Of a stretch of 64,000 nucleotides of DNA, positions 63,846 to 64,000 are shown in pieces. A program made the translations under genes and the position numbers. Numbering within the stretch: the stretch's first letter is position 1; each line of letters begins with the position of its first letter. This stretch comes from Brachycybe producta (Eukaryota > Arthropoda > Diplopoda > Playtdesmida > Andrognathidae), in contig JAUPFP010000012.1 of NCBI GenBank assembly GCA_036925085.1, forward strand, positions 1,725,109-1,789,108. Reading direction: 5' to 3'. The notes beneath the pieces were generated by a model. The model had not been told where the DNA came from. It ran no database searches and worked only from the letters and a program-made list of their open reading frames with translations.

Positions 63846-64000
63846 GAAAATTGAAATTAGTGGTAGGCTTAGTAAAACTAAAAAAATGCATTTTGCATTC
63901 TAAAATTTAGGCCTATGTAGAATGAAAAAATCATCATTCTACAGAAGGAAATGTCCTTCATTGAGTGACCTTCAGAACTTGAATAAACTAGAATGTCCCG
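63846..64000. other. Window end, no feature
   Basis: AT-rich, no coding or repeat signal beyond short homopolymers. Confidence 0.4.

Noticed and set aside
63718-63903. 61-residue open frame made of I/V
   Set aside because: Translation of the (AAT)n microsatellite.

Overview
The window is metazoan nuclear DNA, probably from an invertebrate. It is AT-rich, with spliced coding exons, GT-AG introns, many transposable elements (TEs) and satellite arrays, and no bacterial-style operons. The TE mix (Ty3/gypsy, CR1-like non-LTR elements, hAT, Helitron-like, Crypton-like, plus a multicopy 'KLGDQDKSW' gene family I associate mainly with arthropods) hints at an arthropod or crustacean. The species cannot be settled from the sequence.

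Host gene. The only host gene I can support is an axonemal dynein intermediate chain (WD40, most like DNAI4/WDR78 or DNAI1) on the + strand. Seven exons can be assembled: 9040-9137, 23317-23403, 23685-23762, 53303-53376, 54618-54787, 55736-55850 and 55967-56054. Each has a plausible AG acceptor and GT donor, and the phases fit from exon to exon. They give about 236 codons of continuous family-like sequence over 47 kb, so most of the window is intron. The gene continues off at least one side.

Region by region. 1-9 kb: remnants of a gypsy-like element (427-2340), a decayed CR1-like element with an esterase ORF1 (3537-6410), an inverted-repeat element filled with short repeats (6463-7369) and two MITEs. 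9.1-23.3 kb intron: a + strand gypsy 5' LTR and leader (9264 to about 11760), another gypsy reverse-transcriptase remnant, and a - strand gypsy (23066 down to about 13655). The - strand gypsy has gag and protease but has lost RT/RNase H/integrase; a CR1-like element sits inside its 3' LTR. 23.8-53.3 kb intron (29.5 kb): MITEs, a Helitron-like copy, a structurally complete 10,015-bp gypsy (27486-37500) inserted in a 30-bp minisatellite, a further LTR-element remnant (39.4-43.8 kb), a decayed tyrosine-recombinase (Crypton-like) gene between two tandem-repeat fields (45.0-49.6 kb), and hAT copy 1 (50612-52858). 53.4-56 kb: short introns holding Helitron-like copies and a 268-bp almost perfect palindrome. 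56-64 kb: hAT copy 2 (56426-58672, same length and same 534-aa protein as copy 1), a foldback element with telomere-like decamers, three more Helitron-like copies and a broken multicopy gene.

How the parts relate. The gypsy copies at 9.3 kb, 23-13.6 kb and 27.5-37.5 kb are one superfamily by LTR, primer site and 2-kb leader. The two with a 3' half also share an unrecognised third ORF between pol and the 3' LTR; this is the best candidate for something undescribed. The two hAT copies, each with its own perfect 8-bp target duplication, record very recent transposition into the same host gene.
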